Source of the DNA: JBOHHR01 sp050740975
GTDB taxonomy: Bacteria > Pseudomonadota > Gammaproteobacteria > JBOHHR01
Reading direction: 5' to 3'
DNA length: 17,431 bases
Assembly: GCA_050740975.1 (NCBI GenBank)
Contig: JBOIEE010000144.1
Span: forward strand, 1 to 17,431
Below, one piece after another: positions 14,429-17,431 of the stretch (position 1 is the first letter of the stretch; the number at the start of each line of letters is the position of its first letter). A program made the translations under genes and the position numbers. The notes under the pieces are model-generated. The model saw nothing but the letters and a program-made list of their open reading frames with translations. It did no database searches and was not told the DNA's origin.

Positions 14429-15607
14429 GTGGTAGGGATCCGAGTCAGCAAGCCGTCCGGGCCAACCCATACGGTCACCCCGCCCACCGCGGGGGGCTTT
14501 CGTCAGCGCGGCTTTCTGCCCGAAGAGGACCCGCTCAACGTCTTTCCGCCCGACTCGGCACTGGCCGTACTAGACACCATCGGTCGTGATCTCCCGAGCC
14601 TGTTGCACGATCCCGGCTTCCGCCGCTATGCACAAGCACTCGAGCTCCCGCCTTGGCCAGACAAACCCGTCAGACCTCAGGACCTGCCGGCGCTCCGGCT
14701 CTATTACCTGCGCGTCGGGTTTCTGGCCTCCGCCTACATCAACCAGGTCGGGCAGGAACCGGCGACGGTATTGCCGGCCAATATCGCCGCCCCGCTGTGC
14801 CAGGCGTGCAAGCTCCTCGGGCGACCGCCGATCCTGAGCTACGACGGCTATGCCCTGTACAACTGGAAGCGTTTCCGCAAGGGCGGGCCCATCGCCTTGG
14901 GCAACATCGATACCATCCAGAACTTCGTGCACCTCTACGACGAGCACTGGTTCATCCTGGTCCACGTCGAGATCGAGGCGCTCGCCGCCCGCATCCTGGA
15001 CGCGATCGCCGTGGTCCAGCGCGCGCTACCTTCAGGCGAGGTCGCGCTGATCGATGCGGCCCTGCGTACCATGGCCGATACCGTCAACGGCCAGACCCGG
15101 GTGTTGCGGCGTATCCCCGAGAAGATGGACCCGGCGCTCTATTACAAGACCTTCCGGCCGTATATCCGTCTGTTCCAGAACGTGGACTACGAAACCACGG
15201 CGATCGGGCCTCCAAATGGCCAGCAGGAGGCACCGCTGCGGATGAACTTCCGGGGTGAGACCGGGGCCCAGAGCAGCATCATGCCGACCTTGGTCGCCTT
15301 CATGAAGATCCCGCATGCGCCCTCCGTGCTCACCAATCATCTCGCCGACATGCGGAACTACATGCCTCCCGAGCATCGCGCCCTCATCCAGTCCGTGGAG
15401 GCCATGCCGGACATCCGCGCGCTGGCAGACAAGCAAGCCTATAACGCGCTACTCGACGCCATCGCCGAGTTTCGCAGCGTGCATTATGGCTGGGCACAGG
15501 ACTACATTAACCGTTGGACCAATGACCCGCTCGGGACCGGCGGGACGCCTTACATGCAGTGGCTCAAGCAACTCATCGAGGAGACACGCAGCTTCCGGAT
15601 CGCATGA
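14429..15607 (+). CDS. Indoleamine 2,3-dioxygenase family protein
   Basis: The protein is 392 residues from GTG 14429, which lies 4 bases after the cysM stop. Family marks are RGFLPEEDPL near the start, NFRGETGAQSSIMP in the middle (the family's oxygen/substrate loop region), FRSVHYGWAQDYI with heme-ligand His about 352, and GTGGTPYMQWLKQ at the end, matching the GTGGT block of animal IDO. These heme enzymes open the indole ring of tryptophan to N-formylkynurenine. No other kynurenine gene is in the window. The start is uncertain: no ATG and no good ribosome site occur before the conserved region, and a terminator-like stem lies within the first codons. Confidence 0.85.
   Translation: MVGIRVSKPSGPTHTVTPPTAGGFRQRGFLPEEDPLNVFPPDSALAVLDTIGRDLPSLLHDPGFRRYAQALELPPWPDKPVRPQDLPALRLYYLRVGFLASAYINQVGQEPATVLPANIAAPLCQACKLLGRPPILSYDGYALYNWKRFRKGGPIALGNIDTIQNFVHLYDEHWFILVHVEIEALAARILDAIAVVQRALPSGEVALIDAALRTMADTVNGQTRVLRRIPEKMDPALYYKTFRPYIRLFQNVDYETTAIGPPNGQQEAPLRMNFRGETGAQSSIMPTLVAFMKIPHAPSVLTNHLADMRNYMPPEHRALIQSVEAMPDIRALADKQAYNALLDAIAEFRSVHYGWAQDYINRWTNDPLGTGGTPYMQWLKQLIEETRSFRIA
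14478..14500 (+). terminator. Terminator-like or attenuator stem at the start of the dioxygenase gene
   Basis: CCCCGC and GCGGGG form a perfect 6-base stem around CCACC, followed by GGCTTT. The T run is only three bases. It lies within codons 17-24 of the dioxygenase reading frame if GTG 14429 is the start. It may terminate the cysM operon in part, or be chance in GC-rich DNA. Confidence 0.35.
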
Positions 15608-15673
15608 AGTAAATCCAACAATAGGCAAAAGGCGCAGTTTGGTACGGAAAAGATCTTACCCTGAGTTGAACAA

Positions 15674-16018
15674 CTAACCCTTGCCTGACCGTGCGGACTT
15701 AGCAGAGCCGCCCGACTTGGACTTAACAGAGCCGGCCGACTTGGCTTTCTTGGTCGCACGTTCCATCGTTTCGGAATCGAACCCGGGCAGGGTCTGGATG
15801 CGCCCATGACCTTCTTTGGCATACCACAGCGAAAACGCCAGTGCGGCTTCGGGATCTGGGGCTTCTACCACATCGACGAAATCAAATTCACCTTGGGTGT
15901 AATAGACGCTTTCGAGCATGATCCCGAGCTCTTGTAGTTTCGCCTTAGCGCGCGTGACGCGTTCGGCATGCTTGGCCGCCCATTGTTCGCTGATCGTGCC
16001 GAGCAGAATGTACTTCAT
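15674..16018 (-). CDS. GYD-domain protein with basic low-complexity tail
   Basis: An excellent AGGAGGT lies 5 bases before ATG 16018. The first 90 residues form a GYD domain: KYILLGTISEQWAAKHAERV, KLQELGIMLESVYYTQGEFD, FVDVVEAPDPEAALAFSLWY and a TLPGFDSETM ending. GYD proteins are small dimeric ferredoxin-like folds of unknown function. The last 25 residues (KKAKSAGSVKSKSGGSAKSA onward) are rich in Lys, Ser and Gly and probably disordered. The gene converges on the dioxygenase gene, with 66 bases between stops and no clear terminator. Confidence 0.85.
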   Translation of the reverse strand: MKYILLGTISEQWAAKHAERVTRAKAKLQELGIMLESVYYTQGEFDFVDVVEAPDPEAALAFSLWYAKEGHGRIQTLPGFDSETMERATKKAKSAGSVKSKSGGSAKSARSGKG

Positions 16019-16080
16019 AGCCTACCTCCTCAGTTGCCGGGCCAAGAACCGGTTTTGTTCAGTATACCGCGGGTATCGTC

Positions 16081-16108
16081 AAACACCGGACCCCGCACCT
16101 CGGTGTTT
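16081..16108 (-). terminator. 8-base inverted repeat between DUF885 and GYD genes
   Basis: AAACACCG (16081-16088) and CGGTGTTT (16101-16108) pair perfectly around a 12-base loop. On the minus strand the stem ends in TTT and lies about 105 bases after the DUF885 stop, so it could end that transcript. It could instead be an operator for the GYD gene; a smaller palindrome, ATACC-GCG-GGTAT, lies at 16064-16076. Confidence 0.35.
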
Positions 16109-16213
16109 CTCGGAACTATTGCGCTATCTATTGTATAAAAAAACACGATTAACGGTGTTCCTTGTGATACTTCTACCTGGCGCCAGCACGAAGACGCCCG
16201 ATTTACTCCCGAG

Positions 16214-17431
16214 TTACAGAGGCGAGCCGGCATCAGGTCCGAGCATGGCCTTGCGAACGAGCGGGATCGGCGGTCCACCGTAAGAAAGGAACTGGTCATG
16301 AAAGGCGCGCCAGGCCTGGCGTCCTCCACGGGTTGCGGTCCATTCTTCGCGCAGCTTTTGGATCATCAACTTGCCTAGGGTGTAGTTGAGGTAGGCGGGA
16401 TCGAAGGTGCCGCGCGCGGCCTGTTGCCGAGCATTGCCAGGGTCCTGATACGCGAGCTCGCGAAACATCTGTTCCGATTCGTGCACGCTCATACCCCGAG
16501 CATGCAAGCCGAGCGCGGAAAGAAACCGTACGTCTCGCCTCAGGGCGTCGAGCAGCTGGCCGATGTGGAGGTTGGGATCGCCCTCGCCCAGCCCGGCCTC
16601 CCACATCAGCTCCTCGGCATAGTGCGCCCACCCTTCCGCAAAGCCGTAGCTCATGAACAATGGCCCGAGCTTGGACTGCGAGCGCTTCGCGTGCAGGGAC
16701 TGCAGGAAGTGGCCCGGCCATACCTCGTGCACCGAGATGAATAGCAGGGTGGCCTTGCCCGGGATGTAGGCCTTCTGTTCCGCTTTGGACCACGACCGAT
16801 CCGGCGGGGCGACATAGTAGACGGCCGGCAGTCCCTCATCGAAGGCGCCGGGGATATCGATATAGGCCGGATTCCACCGCTGATAAGGGGGTGACTCAGC
16901 CACCTCGGCCTCCTCGGTACCGGGGATGGTAACCAGGCCCTTGGCTACCAGGAATCGCTTGAGCTCCGGGAGCTGCTGGCGTGCCCCGTTGACGGCCCCA
17001 TCGTTTGGTTTGTCTGCCTGGACAACGGCGATGCACTCCGGGATGGTTCTTTGAGCCGCAAAGCGTGCACACGCTTGGCTCAAGGCACGGAGGTTCCGAT
17101 TGAGATCCTCGCGACCGATGCTCTCTAATCGTTCGATGGCAAGCTCCACTCCTTCGGTATCCCGCAACATCTGCAGGAAAAGCTCGGAGCCTAAGGCAAA
17201 GTCATCAGTGGCTTGTGCACGCTGCGCGTCGAACCACTGTTCCAGTCCCTTCATGGCCCGCGTCGCCTGTTCATTGGCCGCCTGGAACTCTTTTTGGAGG
17301 CTGACATCCGGGACCGTGGCGAACACCTTTGCAACATCATTTTGGTAATAGGTCGCGAGTCCCCCGAACACCGTTTTGCCAACATCCACATAAGTGCGAG
17401 GAAGTGGCGTGCGCAGGTTGTTGCCGATCTG
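16214..17431 (-). CDS. DUF885 family metallopeptidase-like protein, 5' end outside window
   Basis: The frame is open to the right edge (QIGNNLRTPLPRTYVDVG at the edge), so the N-terminus is missing; an internal GTG at 17389 is not the true start. The last 405 codons carry DUF885 hallmarks: WNPAYIDIPGAFDEG, VYYVAPPDRSW, the zinc-type motif HEVWPGH (16709-16729) followed by SYGFAEGWAHYAEELM, and the C-terminal YTLGKLMIQKLREEW. The HExxPGH pattern with a downstream Glu suggests a zinc peptidase; full-length members have about 550 to 600 residues and many are exported. Substrate unknown. The window end hides any signal peptide. Confidence 0.88.
   Translation of the reverse strand, partial: QIGNNLRTPLPRTYVDVGKTVFGGLATYYQNDVAKVFATVPDVSLQKEFQAANEQATRAMKGLEQWFDAQRAQATDDFALGSELFLQMLRDTEGVELAIERLESIGREDLNRNLRALSQACARFAAQRTIPECIAVVQADKPNDGAVNGARQQLPELKRFLVAKGLVTIPGTEEAEVAESPPYQRWNPAYIDIPGAFDEGLPAVYYVAPPDRSWSKAEQKAYIPGKATLLFISVHEVWPGHFLQSLHAKRSQSKLGPLFMSYGFAEGWAHYAEELMWEAGLGEGDPNLHIGQLLDALRRDVRFLSALGLHARGMSVHESEQMFRELAYQDPGNARQQAARGTFDPAYLNYTLGKLMIQKLREEWTATRGGRQAWRAFHDQFLSYGGPPIPLVRKAMLGPDAGSPL

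Noticed and set aside
14653..15258. Plus-strand 201-codon Arg/Pro-rich frame inside the dioxygenase gene
   Set aside because: It is a shifted frame with arginine-rich GC artefact composition.

Overview
The window looks like chromosomal DNA from a GC-rich proteobacterium, most likely a gammaproteobacterium. This is inferred from a PilR-type response regulator that carries the GSFTGA variant seen in Pseudomonas PilR, together with a TIGR03032 protein, a patatin lipoprotein, a bacterial indoleamine dioxygenase and several small toxin-antitoxin loci. No rRNA, tRNA, CRISPR array or complete insertion sequence was seen.

Left part (1-7650): many genes here are broken. A TIGR03032 gene runs off the left edge (minus strand) with one frameshift. 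A secreted beta-helix/RTX-repeat protein (minus) has two frameshifts. A decayed C-terminal gene fragment (minus) lies just upstream of an intact pilR (plus). A ribbon-helix-helix/ParE toxin-antitoxin pair (minus) follows. Next comes a plus-strand series: a RecB-nuclease-like remnant, a cupin whose C-terminus is frameshifted, a YjbQ gene with its middle deleted, and a glutathione S-transferase whose last codons are frameshifted. Either this segment is truly decaying or the source assembly has indel errors; both readings are given.

Middle part (7650-11300): an intact patatin-like lipoprotein (plus) is followed on the minus strand by a dead HigBA-like pair whose toxin is joined to the tail of a transposase, then an intact Phd/VapC pair with a palindromic operator candidate, then a TIGR02466-type 2-oxoglutarate/Fe(II) oxygenase.

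Right part (11300-17431): the most notable region is a plus-strand operon of three genes coupled by ATGA overlaps: a JAMM metallopeptidase, a 483-residue protein joining a MoaD/CysO-like sulfur carrier, a rhodanese and a MoeB/ThiF-type E1 domain, and a CysM-like cysteine synthase. Together they contain every part of a protein-thiocarboxylate cysteine pathway. The carrier's diglycine is internal, so it would have to be released by cleavage, and the adjacent JAMM enzyme is the obvious candidate. An indoleamine 2,3-dioxygenase gene begins 4 bases after cysM. On the minus strand lie a GYD-domain protein and a DUF885 metallopeptidase-like gene that runs off the right edge.
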